From: Alteromonas salexigens
GTDB taxonomy: Bacteria > Pseudomonadota > Gammaproteobacteria > Enterobacterales > Alteromonadaceae
Length of the DNA: 64,000 bases
Assembly: GCF_025628895.1 (NCBI RefSeq)
Contig: NZ_JAOTJC010000008.1
Coordinates: 431,315 to 495,314, forward strand
Direction: 5' to 3'
The notes beneath the pieces were generated by a model. It searched no databases and was not told the DNA's origin. It saw only the letters and a list, made by a program, of their open reading frames with translations. How positions within the stretch are numbered: position 1 is the first letter of the stretch; each line of letters starts with the position of its first letter. Made by a program: the position numbers and the translations under genes. This document shows, piece by piece, positions 1 through 8,830 of the stretch.

Positions 1-179
1 TGAGAATTTTGCATAGACATTATCACCTTTTAACAAGACGGCAAGAGGACCGCCTTTTACTGCATATTTTGCCTATAGTAGAAGAAAGCCATTGAAATTA
101 ACACCGTTATAGATTCACACTAGCCATGCCGGTTATCGGACACAGCTTTAGAGCCACCAACTACACGCGAGGACGCACA

Positions 180-485
180 ATGAGTATTTCCACCAACGTC
201 AGTGACGACGGTAACAAGCTTGTGATTATTATGGATGACAAATTCGACTACGTGAAAGCGCAGGATTTTCGTGCCGCTTACGATGGCCTGCCTGAGACTG
301 TCCATCATGTTGAGATAAATCTGGCGGCGACCGATTATATGGACAGTTCGGCTCTTGGCATGTTGTTGAATATGCAAAAGTCGCTCAGTCACCGCAATCT
401 TACCTATAGTATTTCCCACTGTCGCATGCAGGTCGCACGGGTGCTGAAGATTGCACGCTTCGACAAGAAATTTGATATTAGCTAA
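180..485 (+). CDS. crsA: STAS-domain anti-sigma factor antagonist (CrsA/HsbA-like)
   Basis: A 101-residue single STAS domain. The conserved phosphorylatable serine is seen in the MDSSALG motif (Asp55-Ser56 from this start), the equivalent of Asp57-Ser58 in SpoIIAA. An in-frame ATG lies at 126, but I chose 180 because GAGGAC sits about 6 bases upstream of it and the extra 18 residues lack STAS character. It is followed after only 10 bases by a receiver-PP2C-kinase regulator. This is the arrangement of Shewanella crsA-crsR and Pseudomonas hsbA-hsbR. In those systems the unphosphorylated antagonist binds an anti-sigma partner, and the neighbouring regulator sets its phosphorylation. The family is clear; the exact sigma or anti-sigma partner here (RpoS in Shewanella, FlgM in Pseudomonas) is inference. 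Confidence 0.85.
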   Translation: MSISTNVSDDGNKLVIIMDDKFDYVKAQDFRAAYDGLPETVHHVEINLAATDYMDSSALGMLLNMQKSLSHRNLTYSISHCRMQVARVLKIARFDKKFDIS

Positions 486-495
486 GAAATAAATC

Positions 496-2139
496 ATGCG
501 TATTCTTGTAGTAGACGATGAGTCAATAAACCGGACGTTACTGGTAAACATGCTGGAGCAGGAAGGCTACCGGGATTGCATGTCAGCGGAGAGCGGGGAG
601 CAGGCGCTGCGTTTAGCGAAAGAAAACCCGCCGGATCTGGTGTTGCTGGATGTGATGATGCCGGGCCTGAATGGCTACGAGGTAGCTCCGAAACTAAAAA
701 TGATGGCTGAGGGCGGCTATTTACCGGTAATTTTCATTACCTCTCTGGATGATAAACGCAGCATTATCCGCTGTCTGGAAGTCGGCGGGGATGATTTCAT
801 GCTCAAGCCCTTCGACCGGCATATTCTTGCTGCAAAAATTCGCGCCCACGACCGCATCCGCACCTTAAGTAAACGCATTGATGAACAAAATCAGCAACTG
901 CGGGTTCACCAGCAAAAAGTAGAGCGTGAGCACGCCATTGTGGAACATATCTTTGGCAATGCGATAGTCAATAAACCGGAAATACAGGCCTATTTCGATG
1001 TGGTGGTCGCGCCTGCCACCGACTTCAACGGTGATGTGTTTTTGTGTGAAAGAAGCCCGAAAGGGGGGCTATATTTTTTATTGGGCGACTTTACCGGTCA
1101 CGGGCTGGCCTCTGCGATAGGTGCGTTGCCCGTAACCCGGGCCTTCCAAACAATGTCGTCAAAAGGTCTGGCCGTATCAGAGATGGCTTTTACGCTAAAT
1201 CAAACTCTGTATAGCTTGCTCCCCGCCGACATGTTTTTCGCGGCCAGCATTGTGGAAATCAGCGAAAGCGGCAAGCGCTTTACTATCTGGAACGGTGGCT
1301 TGCCGGCGCTGGTACTGAAAAATCGCAGCGGGCGTCAGATCCGCCGCTTTGTCTCCCGGCATATGGCGCTTGGGGTGCTTCAGGAACATGAATTCGATAG
1401 TCATTGCGATGTTTTTGAAGCTGAAGAAGGTGATCAGCTTATGGCCTATTCAGACGGGATCATCGAGATCACTGATAACCAGGGCAACCAGCTGAACGAG
1501 GAAGGCGTTGCCGCGTGGTTTACGCAAGCGCCGGACGTGAGTGCCCACACCCTGTACTCCCAGGCCAGAGATTATTTACAGGGGCGCGCACCTGACGATG
1601 ACATGACGTTGGCCATCTATCGGTGCCAATCGCTGGACGGGTTACGTCACTCGGCCAATGTCAGTGCACTGCCGTTTGCTATTAGCTGCACGTTATCCGC
1701 TGAGGATCTTAAAGCCGATAATGTCGTTGCGCCCATGCTGGAAATGGTAAACAGCCAGCAAGGGTTGGGCAGACTACGGTCTGACCTGTTTACGGTTCTG
1801 ACTGAAATGTTAAGTAATGCGGTCGAACACGGGTTACTTGAGCTTGACTCCACACTGAAAAACTCGCCGGACGGTTTTGTTAAATATTACGCCCTGCGGG
1901 AAAGCCGACTGGCGGAGTTGCAGGACGGTGAGGTGCAAATCTCGATAGCCTTCTGTCCGCAACAACAAACGCTTTCGTTGTGTGTTGATGACACCGGAAA
2001 CGGGTTCGAGGTTGACGCGGTGCGTAAGAATCAGCAAGACGATGCTTACGGGCGTGGGTTGTTATTGATTGATGCGCTGTGCGACCGTGTCTGGCATGAG
2101 AACAACGGACGCAAAACCTGCGCGGTTCTTACAGTGTAA
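496..2139 (+). CDS. crsR: Response regulator with PP2C phosphatase and HATPase kinase domains (CrsR/HsbR-like)
   Basis: 547 residues with three domains. The N-terminal receiver (about 1-120) has Asp7-Asp8, phospho-acceptor Asp52 in LLDVMMPG and Lys104 in MLKPF. A coiled linker (about 120-150) follows. The SpoIIE/RsbU-type PP2C phosphatase (about 160-375) keeps metal-binding acidic residues at Asp180, Asp198 in GDFTGHG, Asp320 in YSDG and Asp368 in PDDDM. The C-terminal GHKL serine kinase (about 395-547) has an N-box around Asn441, a DDTGNG G1 box and GRGLLLI. This three-domain layout is that of CrsR and HsbR, which both phosphorylate and dephosphorylate the adjacent STAS antagonist depending on receiver phosphorylation. 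All active-site motifs look intact, so both activities are plausible. It is probably co-transcribed with the STAS gene. The upstream phosphodonor, an HptB-like protein in Pseudomonas, is not in the window. Confidence 0.88.
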   Translation: MRILVVDDESINRTLLVNMLEQEGYRDCMSAESGEQALRLAKENPPDLVLLDVMMPGLNGYEVAPKLKMMAEGGYLPVIFITSLDDKRSIIRCLEVGGDDFMLKPFDRHILAAKIRAHDRIRTLSKRIDEQNQQLRVHQQKVEREHAIVEHIFGNAIVNKPEIQAYFDVVVAPATDFNGDVFLCERSPKGGLYFLLGDFTGHGLASAIGALPVTRAFQTMSSKGLAVSEMAFTLNQTLYSLLPADMFFAASIVEISESGKRFTIWNGGLPALVLKNRSGRQIRRFVSRHMALGVLQEHEFDSHCDVFEAEEGDQLMAYSDGIIEITDNQGNQLNEEGVAAWFTQAPDVSAHTLYSQARDYLQGRAPDDDMTLAIYRCQSLDGLRHSANVSALPFAISCTLSAEDLKADNVVAPMLEMVNSQQGLGRLRSDLFTVLTEMLSNAVEHGLLELDSTLKNSPDGFVKYYALRESRLAELQDGEVQISIAFCPQQQTLSLCVDDTGNGFEVDAVRKNQQDDAYGRGLLLIDALCDRVWHENNGRKTCAVLTV

Positions 2140-2259
2140 GAACACCTGAATTGACCCTACCATCAAGCCGGCAATATCGCGGGTTAATCGTATCCGGCTA
2201 ATCCGAATTCTCTCACCAGCGCTATCAATCAGTATTGCTGAATATACACAGGTATCAAC

Positions 2260-2697
2260 ATGCTAAAGAAAGTACTCGATTTATTTACTGAGTCTAAGTC
2301 TCAGCAGGAGCCCAAACTGTCGGTTGAACTGGCTACTGCAGCGCTGCTGAGTGAAATCATTCGTGCCGACCGTCACGCCGACGAACGTGAGCTGGCGGCG
2401 TATAAAGCCATGCTCGAAGCGCGCTTTTCGCTGTCCGAGCAGGAGTTAAGTGCGCTGATGGAAGATGGCCGTGAAACCGCAGAAGAAGCGGTGGATATGG
2501 TGCAGTTTACCCAGGTGGTAAATGAGCAGTGCGATAACGATGAAAAGCGCGCTATTCTCAAGAGCCTGTGGGAAGTCGCTTATGCTGACAAAGACATAGC
2601 GCCGATTGAAGAACATACCATTCGGCGCATTGCTGACCTGTTGCATATGCCGCACAGTCAGTTTATAAAGACTAAACTGGATGTCACGAATACCTGA
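2260..2697 (+). CDS. TerB-family protein
   Basis: A 145-residue helical protein resembling the tellurite-resistance TerB/COG4103 family. It has two acidic repeats of the type ADRHADERELAAY and ADKDIAPIEEHTIRR, characteristic of the TerB fold, which binds metal through acidic residues. There is no signal peptide or membrane segment, so it is cytoplasmic. It starts 120 bases after the partner-switch regulator and ends 52 bases before a GGDEF-EAL gene, so it may belong to either unit or neither. No other ter genes are nearby, and a role in tellurite resistance should not be assumed. Proteins of this size are usually annotated simply as TerB family. Confidence 0.7.
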   Translation: MLKKVLDLFTESKSQQEPKLSVELATAALLSEIIRADRHADERELAAYKAMLEARFSLSEQELSALMEDGRETAEEAVDMVQFTQVVNEQCDNDEKRAILKSLWEVAYADKDIAPIEEHTIRRIADLLHMPHSQFIKTKLDVTNT

Positions 2698-2749
2698 TCA
2701 TTAACAGGTCGTGCTCTAAATACAAAAATAATAACAATGGGTTAGAGCA

Positions 2750-4825
2750 GTGTTTCGATCAATTAAAAGTCCGTTAGGCATGCTGGTGGGCGGAGCCGTT
2801 GTTTTTGCTACCGCCATGGTGCTGTGGCTGACGATATCCGAGCATGAAGATCTGTACACTGACGCGGTGCGCAGCAATATCGACGCGGTGGCGTCGAATC
2901 TTTCTGAAGAGCTGTCGGAAGTTATCGGCGAAGGGAGCAAGGTGGCTGAGTTGCAGTTAGTACTGCGACAGTTACAGGCTTACGATAATATTGTCAGCGC
3001 CAGCGTGCATGACCGCCATGGCAACATGCTAACCAGTGTGGCAGGCAATTCTGCGCGACAAGACAATAATATTAATCCATCTGCGCTGTCACAACCGGTG
3101 ACAGCGGGTTTTATGGCCGAGGACGGAAACTTGGTCAGTTTACATATCATTGGTGATCCCGTATTCGCACGTGGTTATTTGCGTGTCGTTACCGATGTCG
3201 CTACGCCAGTGTCCCGTAGTAAGCGGACACTGCTCTTTCAAACCTCGCCGTTGGTGCTGGCCGTGCTTATCCTGACTATTGGCAGTGGCCTGTTCTTTCT
3301 CAACCGGCTATTACATCCGCTGTATGCACTGTCCCGCTTTACCCAGTCTGTCAGTGACAGTAAAGACTATGCCATGCGTTTTCGTACCGGCGATAACAAT
3401 GAAATCAGTAAGCTGGGCACCAGTATCAACAGCCTGCTGGAAATGATTGAAGCAGAACTGACAATTAATCAGGAGCAGAATCAGATCCTCACCGAGCAGC
3501 AGCAAACCATGACGCGTCTGGCGAATTACGACAGTCTGACGGGCCTGCCGAACCGCCAGTTTGTGATGGATAACCTGCGCCTGGAGCTGGCGCGGGCACG
3601 CCGGGCCGGCGACGACAGAGTATTGATGTTCTTCGACCTGGATGGGTTTAAAGGTATTAATGACTCGCTGGGTCACGAAACCGGTGACTTAATTCTGATT
3701 GAAGTGGCAGACCGGGTAACCAGTCTGTTGCGGGAAGGGGACTTGATTGCCCGGCTGGGCGGAGACGAGTTTATTATCTTACCGGACCGGGATACCTCAG
3801 AGGCCAGTATTGCCAACATGGCTAACCGGGTAATCACGGCGTTTTCAGAACCCTTTCAACTACGCGGTCTGGCCCTCACGGTAGGTGTCAGCCTGGGCAT
3901 TGCCAAAGCTTCTGAAGCCGACTATGACCTGAGCCAGCTTATGAGTAATGCAGATCTTGCCATGTACCGCTCTAAAGCACGAGGGCGTGGGACGTTCACA
4001 GTATTCACTCCCGATATGGTGGAATCCCATAAACGAAAATTGTCTATTGCCAACAGTATCGACCAGGCGATCACCAACAATGAGTTTCAGCTGTATTATC
4101 AGCCTAAAATCGCCCGGGACGGGCGTATTATTGGCCTTGAAGCACTCATCCGGTGGCTGCACCCTGAGTTTGGTATGGTGATGCCGGGCGAGTTCATACC
4201 CATTGCCGAACAGGGCGGGAAAATATCTGCTATTACCCAGTGGGTTATCGAACAGGTGTGTATCGAGTTGCCGATGCTGCAGGAAAAAATTGCGCAGCGC
4301 TTCCGGGTGTCTATTAACCTGTCTGGCCATGATTTACGTCATGGCGGCCTGTTTGATGCCATCCACAGTCTGTTTACCCGCCATCGAACGAACCCGGAAT
4401 ACATCGAGTTTGAGGTAACTGAGTCGGCATATTTGGAAAACTTTGCCTTATCGAATAAATTTTTCCGTCGGGTCAGTAATATGGGCTGTGCCATTGCGTT
4501 GGACGATTTTGGTACCGGGTATTCCTCGCTCAGTTATCTGACACAAATCAGCATCGACACGCTCAAAATTGATCGCCAGTTTATTCGTGAACTGGAAACC
4601 TCCGAACGCAGTCGACTGGTGACCGGCACCATCATTGATCTGGCCAAGCGTTTATCACTGACTATCTGCGCCGAAGGCATTGAAAATCATCGGCAATGGG
4701 AATATCTGCTAGAGCATGGCTGTGATCATGTTCAGGGGTTCCTGTTTAGCAAGCCCATCCCGCTGTCTCAGTTTCATTCACTGCCGATGCGCTTCGAACG
4801 TTTACGGGAAGCTGCCAACGCTTAG
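2750..4825 (+). CDS. Membrane-bound GGDEF-EAL c-di-GMP turnover protein
   Basis: 691 residues. The first membrane segment is at about 9-29, a periplasmic sensor region at about 30-160 and a second membrane segment at about 162-184. A HAMP-like linker, a GGDEF domain and an EAL domain follow. The GGDEF motif is intact at about residue 338, and an RxxD inhibitory site (REGD) lies five residues upstream. The EAL motif is intact at about 464-466, followed by conserved EFEVTES, DDFGTG, KIDRQF and AEGIE motifs. By sequence both the diguanylate cyclase and phosphodiesterase activities are possible; which dominates cannot be read from the sequence. The periplasmic part is unlike named sensor domains I recognise. 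The start is supported by the membrane segment directly after it; the ribosome site is weak. Its position behind crsAR and terB suggests shared control of lifestyle decisions, but that is inference. Confidence 0.85.
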   Translation: MFRSIKSPLGMLVGGAVVFATAMVLWLTISEHEDLYTDAVRSNIDAVASNLSEELSEVIGEGSKVAELQLVLRQLQAYDNIVSASVHDRHGNMLTSVAGNSARQDNNINPSALSQPVTAGFMAEDGNLVSLHIIGDPVFARGYLRVVTDVATPVSRSKRTLLFQTSPLVLAVLILTIGSGLFFLNRLLHPLYALSRFTQSVSDSKDYAMRFRTGDNNEISKLGTSINSLLEMIEAELTINQEQNQILTEQQQTMTRLANYDSLTGLPNRQFVMDNLRLELARARRAGDDRVLMFFDLDGFKGINDSLGHETGDLILIEVADRVTSLLREGDLIARLGGDEFIILPDRDTSEASIANMANRVITAFSEPFQLRGLALTVGVSLGIAKASEADYDLSQLMSNADLAMYRSKARGRGTFTVFTPDMVESHKRKLSIANSIDQAITNNEFQLYYQPKIARDGRIIGLEALIRWLHPEFGMVMPGEFIPIAEQGGKISAITQWVIEQVCIELPMLQEKIAQRFRVSINLSGHDLRHGGLFDAIHSLFTRHRTNPEYIEFEVTESAYLENFALSNKFFRRVSNMGCAIALDDFGTGYSSLSYLTQISIDTLKIDRQFIRELETSERSRLVTGTIIDLAKRLSLTICAEGIENHRQWEYLLEHGCDHVQGFLFSKPIPLSQFHSLPMRFERLREAANA

Positions 4826-4862
4826 CGCGTCAATCCCCCCGCCCATGAACTACCCATATTCT

Positions 4863-4900
4863 GCCGCTTGATTGTTGCTAATTTGCAACAATCAAGCGGC
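4863..4900. repeat. Perfect 16-bp inverted repeat
   Basis: GCCGCTTGATTGTTGC is followed by a 6-base loop and then its exact reverse complement. It lies 37 bases after the GGDEF-EAL stop codon. No run of T follows on either strand, so it does not look like an ordinary intrinsic terminator. It could form a strong RNA hairpin in the 3' end of the upstream mRNA, or act as a dyad protein-binding site. Confidence 0.75.
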
Positions 4901-5060
4901 TACTCAGTAGGTATATATTTCTAAAGCCATAAAAATTAAGTGTTTTTTCATGTTGGCATGATTCGCGCAATCTAACTGGTGTATCGACAGAAGTGCGGTC
5001 GATGACCCGGGCAATGGGTAATTGGTTGCCCTGACCTGTGACAGACGCGCGGAGGCTATC

Positions 5061-5333
5061 ATGAAGCGTATGGAAAAAATGTTTCTTATTTTATTAACTG
5101 TAGCGGCCATTCAGGCTGTGTCCGTCGCCAGTGCTCATGCTGACGAACATGGTGAGTTGATGACCCAGTTAGACAGTGATCAGGACGGCTTGATCTCGCT
5201 GAAAGAAGCGGTGCGAAATACTGAGTTATTGCGCAATTTCGGGCTGATTGACCAGAATGAAGATGGTTTGCTGTCAATGGATGAATTACTGGCCAGCGAG
5301 TTGACGCCAAGTGGTCAACGCATGGAATCATAA
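5061..5333 (+). CDS. Small exported EF-hand protein
   Basis: 90 residues. A signal peptide covers about the first 27 residues, with a likely Ala-His-Ala cleavage site. Two canonical EF-hand loops follow, DSDQDGLISLKE and DQNEDGLLSMDE, each with Asp or Asn at positions 1, 3 and 5 and Glu at 12. It is therefore predicted to bind calcium in the periplasm or outside the cell. The start at 5061 has GGAGG with a 5-base spacer; a longer in-frame start at 5022 would add residues ahead of the signal peptide and is unlikely. The gene stands between a 16-bp palindrome upstream and a second hairpin-forming repeat downstream. No function beyond calcium binding can be stated. Confidence 0.75.
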   Translation: MKRMEKMFLILLTVAAIQAVSVASAHADEHGELMTQLDSDQDGLISLKEAVRNTELLRNFGLIDQNEDGLLSMDELLASELTPSGQRMES

Positions 5334-5353
5334 CTAACGAATTTGACAAACAG

Positions 5354-5382
5354 GCGCTCGTGGGATTAACCACAACGAGCGC
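5354..5382. repeat. Inverted repeat after the EF-hand gene
   Basis: GCGCTCGT and ACGAGCGC are separated by 13 bases, and the inner TGG/CCA can extend the stem with a bulge. It starts 20 bases after the EF-hand stop codon and has no strong T tract. It may stabilise or terminate that short transcript. Confidence 0.45.
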
Positions 5383-5432
5383 TGTTACCTACCCGGCCAG
5401 GGCTACCCAGCCGGCCAGTCTTGCTAGTGGTA

Positions 5433-6881
5433 ATGGGGTATGCCATTCTGAGTGACCGAATTTCTTTTAGTGAAAAATTAGTGCAGTTAGGATCGCTAAG
5501 ACAGCTTACCTTGGGCAGCTTTTTAGTTGCTCTGATCCCGCTTATCGCCCTGTTATGGCAAAGTCAGAGTGATTTGGCCAGAGTGGGCCAGATGACCAGT
5601 ATCGAGACCCGCTACGTGGTTAACGTGGTGGGCCTGATGCAAACCTTAGATGGCGCGGTGATCGACCTCGAACGCAGTATTCGCCAGTATGCAGTGCTGC
5701 AAAGTGATGCCGTGGCACAGTTGTCAGACAATGCTCTCACGCAATTTACCGCCGCCAAAAGCAGCCTTTGCAAGGTGCTCCAGCGACCCGCGCCGTGCGC
5801 AAGGCTGGACAAACAGCTCCAGCAGCTTAGTACTTACCGCGAGGTTAACGATCAGCTTCTGCTGAATGCGTATCTTGCTTCCATGAACAACAGCGTGTCA
5901 GCTTTACGCGGCGACGTTGACGATGCCATTCAGGAGCGGTTAAATCTGCAACAGGCTGATCTCAGCGCCATGCAGGCGAAACAAGCCTGGTCCACCGCGA
6001 TGCTGGTCAGCATTTCGTTATTACTGATATTGCTGGGTAGCCAGTTGATTGTGAATCCGGTGAAAAAGCTTAAGCAAATTATCCGGATCCTGGCCCAGCA
6101 ACAAGGCCAGTTACCCCCCATTTCAACCCAGGCGCCTCGCGAGCTAATTGGTGTCGAGCAGGATTTGCACTGGTTATCAGACCGTCTGCAACAACTTGAG
6201 CATATCCGCACCGCGTTACTCCGTCACGCAGCCCACGAACTGAAAACCCCACTGGCGAGCATCAAAGAAGGGTGTAGCTTGCTGTCAGACAACGTGGTGG
6301 GGGAACTGAACACCCAGCAGCAAGAAGTGTTATCCTTACTGACTTCCAGTACCCAGCGACTGAGCACCCTCATCGAAAAACTATTGGATTATAATTTACT
6401 GTTACAACAGGCTCAGCCGAAGTTTACCCGCGCTGATCCCAATCAGCTGGTGCAGGATTGTCTGGAAGATTATGCGTTAGCATTGCAGGAGCGGGAAGTG
6501 CGCGTGTCTATTCAGACCGATACGGTTTGGGTAGATGAAGAACTGTATCGTCGAATCCTTGATAATTTGGTGTCTAACGCGGTGGCGCACGGGGCGGTAG
6601 GGCGACCTATAGACGTGCAAATTTACTGTGCTGATGACACCGTGATCCTGGATGTGGCGAACCGAGGCAAGCGGATCCCGGCAGACAAGGTAGCGACCTT
6701 GTTTGAACCTTTTATCCGCGGTGATGATCCACGCAACGACAATGTCATTGGTACCGGGCTGGGCCTGTCCATCGTTTCCGACTGTGCCCGCCTCATGCAT
6801 GGCGATGTAGCCGTGGTTGAAGTAGATTACGCTGATGTGTGTTTCCGGGTCACTATCCCTCAACAGGAACAAGAACAATGA
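5433..6881 (+). CDS. glrK: Sensor histidine kinase GlrK (QseE)
   Basis: 482 residues from the ATG at 5433; an in-frame TTG at 5421 is an alternative, and neither has a good ribosome site. The protein has a membrane segment at about 25-45, a periplasmic sensor, a second membrane segment at about 185-205, HisKA with phospho-acceptor His268 in RHAAHELKTPLAS, and an HATPase domain ending with GTGLGLSI and VCFRVTIP. Residue patterns across HisKA (HELKTPLASIKEG, SLLSDNVVGELN, LIEKLLDYN) closely match E. coli GlrK. Gene order glrK-qseG-glrR confirms the call. GlrK phosphorylates GlrR, which works with sigma-54 and in enterobacteria drives the envelope-stress small RNA GlmY. Its stop overlaps the next start in ATGA, indicating coupled translation. 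Confidence 0.9.
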   Translation: MGYAILSDRISFSEKLVQLGSLRQLTLGSFLVALIPLIALLWQSQSDLARVGQMTSIETRYVVNVVGLMQTLDGAVIDLERSIRQYAVLQSDAVAQLSDNALTQFTAAKSSLCKVLQRPAPCARLDKQLQQLSTYREVNDQLLLNAYLASMNNSVSALRGDVDDAIQERLNLQQADLSAMQAKQAWSTAMLVSISLLLILLGSQLIVNPVKKLKQIIRILAQQQGQLPPISTQAPRELIGVEQDLHWLSDRLQQLEHIRTALLRHAAHELKTPLASIKEGCSLLSDNVVGELNTQQQEVLSLLTSSTQRLSTLIEKLLDYNLLLQQAQPKFTRADPNQLVQDCLEDYALALQEREVRVSIQTDTVWVDEELYRRILDNLVSNAVAHGAVGRPIDVQIYCADDTVILDVANRGKRIPADKVATLFEPFIRGDDPRNDNVIGTGLGLSIVSDCARLMHGDVAVVEVDYADVCFRVTIPQQEQEQ

Positions 6882-7474
6882 GAGCAATGTGGTTACTGCT
6901 TACTCTGGCCGGGCTGGCCGGATGTGCAGCTTTGCAACCAGTGTCGGACAAGCCGGTGGTGGCAACGCCGCCAGAATTTCAACATGACAGCATTTTACCG
7001 CTTAAACCAGATGTGTGTGTGTTCAATGACGAGGTTGATATCAGCAAACACAATTGTGAGCTGACCTACTGGGCCGGCGTCTGGGTGGGGGCAGACAACA
7101 CTGCCTGGCCAGAGCGCAAAGCCGCTATTACGGAGCTGGGCACCAGTGCGTCCGATAAATTGCACAAAGTGTTGTTGTCGTTGCCCACGGACACGCCCTA
7201 TCAGGACAGGTTGCGAGCCAAGCACTGGCTGGACGAACTGATCCCCCACTTCACGCCGCAGATGCAGCAAGTGGCCGTCACTGTGCTGGCGTCGCCAAAT
7301 AACCAGATGCTGGAGTACGAGTCTGCCATTAGTGTACTGAACAAACTCAATACCCAGCGCGCAGTAACCATACGCAGCCTGAACGCGGAGCTGGAAGCGC
7401 AGCATAAAAAGCTGCAGGAGTTGCTGCAAATAGAAGCGACTATGATGGATAAGAACCGGAGTAATCAACAATGA
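6878..7474 (+). CDS. qseG: QseG-like outer-membrane lipoprotein
   Basis: 198 residues from the ATG at 6878, which overlaps the glrK stop by 4 bases. The first 16 residues form a lipoprotein signal with lipobox LAGC, so Cys16 is the predicted lipidated residue. The rest is mostly helical, with a C-terminal coiled segment near EAQHKKLQELLQ. In enterobacteria QseG sits between glrK and glrR, is an outer-membrane lipoprotein, and modulates GlrK by direct contact. Sequence similarity to E. coli QseG is modest by eye, so the call rests on position, size and lipobox. An upstream in-frame start at 6839 would lie well inside glrK and is rejected. Confidence 0.75.
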   Translation: MRAMWLLLTLAGLAGCAALQPVSDKPVVATPPEFQHDSILPLKPDVCVFNDEVDISKHNCELTYWAGVWVGADNTAWPERKAAITELGTSASDKLHKVLLSLPTDTPYQDRLRAKHWLDELIPHFTPQMQQVAVTVLASPNNQMLEYESAISVLNKLNTQRAVTIRSLNAELEAQHKKLQELLQIEATMMDKNRSNQQ

Positions 7475-8814
7475 GTGATAAAAAAGACGTTAAACCACAA
7501 TTATTGTTGGTAGATGATGATCAAAGTCTGCTGCGCCTGCTGACCATACGCCTGGAAGGCGAAGGCTATCAGGTCACGGCAGTCGAGGACGGCCAGGCAG
7601 CACTGAAAAAAATCAACAATGAGTCGTTTGATGTGGTGCTGAGTGATTTACGCATGCCGGGGCTGGACGGCCTCAGCTTATTTGAAGAAATCATGGGCGT
7701 GCGCAAAGATATTCCGGTTATCCTGATGACAGCGCACGGTACCATTTCTGATGCCGTGGCGGCGACCCAGCGCGGCGTGTTCGGGTTTCTGACCAAGCCG
7801 GTAGATCACGAGGAACTGCGTAGTTTGCTGCAAAAGGCGCTCAGTCAGTCTGTCGCGGCCCAGCCCGGCGAGTGGGCCAAAGAAATAATTACCCGGTCCC
7901 CAGAAATGCTCAATGTACTGGATCAGGCTTATCGCATTGCCCAACGGGAAGTGAGTGTGCTTATCAGTGGCGCCAGCGGTACCGGTAAAGAGCTGTTGGC
8001 CAATGCGATCCATCAGGCCAGCAACCGGCGGGACAAACCGTTTGTGGCAATAAACTGTGGTGCGTTACCCGAGAACCTGCTGGAATCGGAACTATTCGGC
8101 CATGCTAAAGGCGCCTTTACCGGCGCCGTGCAGGCCAACGGCGGGCTCTTCCGCGAAGCGGACGGTGGTACGCTGTTTCTGGATGAAATTGGTGACATGC
8201 CAATGACATTGCAGGTGAAGTTACTGCGAGCGCTGCAAGAGCGCCAGATCCGCCCGGTAGGCAGCAGCAAGCATGTGGATATCGATGTGCGCATAATCTC
8301 AGCCACACACAAAGATTTACACAAGGAAATGGAAGAGGGCAGTTTCCGGGAAGACCTTTATTACCGCCTGAACGTGGTGAACCTGAAGTTACCGGCACTG
8401 AAAGAGCGCAGTGAAGACATTCCCTTACTGGCCCGTTCCCTGTTACGTCAGAGTGCACAGCGCCATCAGGTGTCAGTCAGCCAGTTCTCCGATGATGCCA
8501 TGCAGTTGTTGGTAAAATCAGACTGGCCGGGCAACGTGCGGCAACTGGTGAATGTGGTTGAGCAGTGTGTGGCACTGACTCAGACCCCCGTCGTGCCGCT
8601 GCACCTCGTTGAGCAGGCACTGTCAGCGACACGCCAGAGCTGGCCAACGCTCACAGAAGCGCGGGATGCGTTTGAGCAAAAGTACCTGTTTAAACTATTA
8701 AAAATGACCGATGGCAACGTGACCCGCGCGGCGGAGCTGGCGGGGCGTAACCGCACGGACATGCATAAACTGATGAAAAAACACGAGCTGGACGCCAGTG
8801 ATTTTCGCTCCTGA
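7471..8814 (+). CDS. glrR: Sigma-54-dependent response regulator GlrR (QseF)
   Basis: 447 residues. The receiver (about 10-125) has phospho-acceptor Asp59 in LSDLRMPG. The central AAA+ domain (about 140-370) has Walker A GASGTGKE from residue 167 and the sigma-54 contact loop GAFTGA at 214-219. The C-terminal Fis-type helix-turn-helix (about 405-440) contains TRAAELAGRNR. It is an NtrC-family activator that remodels sigma-54 RNA polymerase when phosphorylated by GlrK. The start codon overlaps the qseG stop in ATGA, so all three genes are translationally coupled. The candidate sRNA at 14.3 kb has a sigma-70-like promoter and is not an obvious GlrR target. Confidence 0.93.
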   Translation: MSDKKDVKPQLLLVDDDQSLLRLLTIRLEGEGYQVTAVEDGQAALKKINNESFDVVLSDLRMPGLDGLSLFEEIMGVRKDIPVILMTAHGTISDAVAATQRGVFGFLTKPVDHEELRSLLQKALSQSVAAQPGEWAKEIITRSPEMLNVLDQAYRIAQREVSVLISGASGTGKELLANAIHQASNRRDKPFVAINCGALPENLLESELFGHAKGAFTGAVQANGGLFREADGGTLFLDEIGDMPMTLQVKLLRALQERQIRPVGSSKHVDIDVRIISATHKDLHKEMEEGSFREDLYYRLNVVNLKLPALKERSEDIPLLARSLLRQSAQRHQVSVSQFSDDAMQLLVKSDWPGNVRQLVNVVEQCVALTQTPVVPLHLVEQALSATRQSWPTLTEARDAFEQKYLFKLLKMTDGNVTRAAELAGRNRTDMHKLMKKHELDASDFRS

Positions 8815-8830
8815 GAACTCCGCCAGCTAG

